The position numbers and the translations under genes are program-made. A model generated the notes under the pieces. It was not told where the DNA came from. It ran no database searches and saw only the letters and a list, made by a program, of their open reading frames with translations. A DNA stretch of 39,346 nt from an uncultured Acidiferrobacteraceae bacterium (GTDB taxonomy: Bacteria > Pseudomonadota > Gammaproteobacteria > Arenicellales > UBA868), in assembly GCA_913031305.1 (NCBI GenBank), contig CAJWEF010000007.1, forward strand, positions 1 to 39,346. The letters run 5' to 3'. Shown in pieces: positions 39,278 to 39,346 of the stretch; positions within the stretch are counted from its first letter, which is position 1, and each line of letters begins with the position of its first letter.

Positions 39278-39346
39278 CTATTGCGCGGGCTTACTCATAC
39301 CAGCCACCTCAAGCATTTTTTCGCGGACCAGATTCCAAAGGTCGCG
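39278..39346 (-). CDS. C-terminal end of an unidentified gene (partial)
   Basis: The last 22 codons of a minus-strand frame running in from the right edge. It reads RDLWNLVREKMLEVAGMSKP then AQ and a TAG stop at 39278-39280. The amphipathic helix is protein-like, but too little is present to name the product. Confidence 0.5.
   Translation of the reverse strand, partial: RDLWNLVREKMLEVAGMSKPAQ

Overview
The window is about 39 kb of moderately GC-rich, tightly packed bacterial chromosome from a sulfur-oxidising gammaproteobacterium. Two things show this: an LPS-transport/sigma-54/regulatory-PTS block in the gammaproteobacterial order, and a full reverse (oxidative) dissimilatory sulfite reductase operon together with a Sox system that lacks soxCD. 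I cannot name the species. No tRNA, rRNA, insertion sequence, prophage or CRISPR array was seen.

Layout. (1) 1-7050, plus strand: end of an LptA-like protein carrying SH3 domains, lptB, rpoN (TTG start), hpf, ptsN, rapZ, ptsH, ptsI and a small S24/LexA-like protein. (2) 7061-8844, minus: a NarL-type response regulator and its NarX-type kinase, which has no periplasmic sensor domain. (3) 8990-21486, minus: dsrABEFHCMKLJOPNR, complete and in canonical order. (4) 21873-26878: an accessory cassette made of a TauD-like dioxygenase, two proteins of unknown function, a Cas6/Cmx6-like protein with no CRISPR partner, a DsrC homologue lacking both catalytic cysteines and a 67-residue protein. It is followed by a convergent gene that may be dsrS and a divergent gene of unknown function. 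(5) 27096-33975, minus: a secreted DUF302 protein, an exported protein made of 9-residue NPxxY repeats, a cytoplasmic tandem thioredoxin-fold protein, soxB, then soxA, soxZ, soxY and soxX. (6) 34330-37205: a BepA-type protease and a divergent class I aminotransferase. (7) 37467-38822: tusA-dsrE2 and a cytoplasmic DUF302 protein. The C-terminal end of one more gene lies at the right edge.

How the genes fit together. SoxXA loads thiosulfate onto SoxYZ and SoxB releases sulfate. Without SoxCD the remaining sulfane sulfur is expected to go into sulfur globules, as in purple sulfur bacteria. Globule sulfur then enters the cytoplasm and is passed by TusA, DsrE2 and DsrEFH to DsrC. DsrAB with DsrL oxidises it to sulfite, and DsrMKJOP handles the DsrC trisulfide and electrons at the membrane. 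DsrN modifies the siroheme of DsrAB. The NPxxY repeat protein could be a globule-envelope protein, and the accessory cassette looks like an uncharacterised addition to the Dsr pathway; both are inference.

Regulatory signals: a perfect 7-2-7 palindrome resembling a NarL site lies in the dsrA/TauD divergent region, which suggests the NarXL-like pair may control dsr. An 11-base motif is shared by the upstream regions of soxX and the repeat protein. There are three good Rho-independent terminators.
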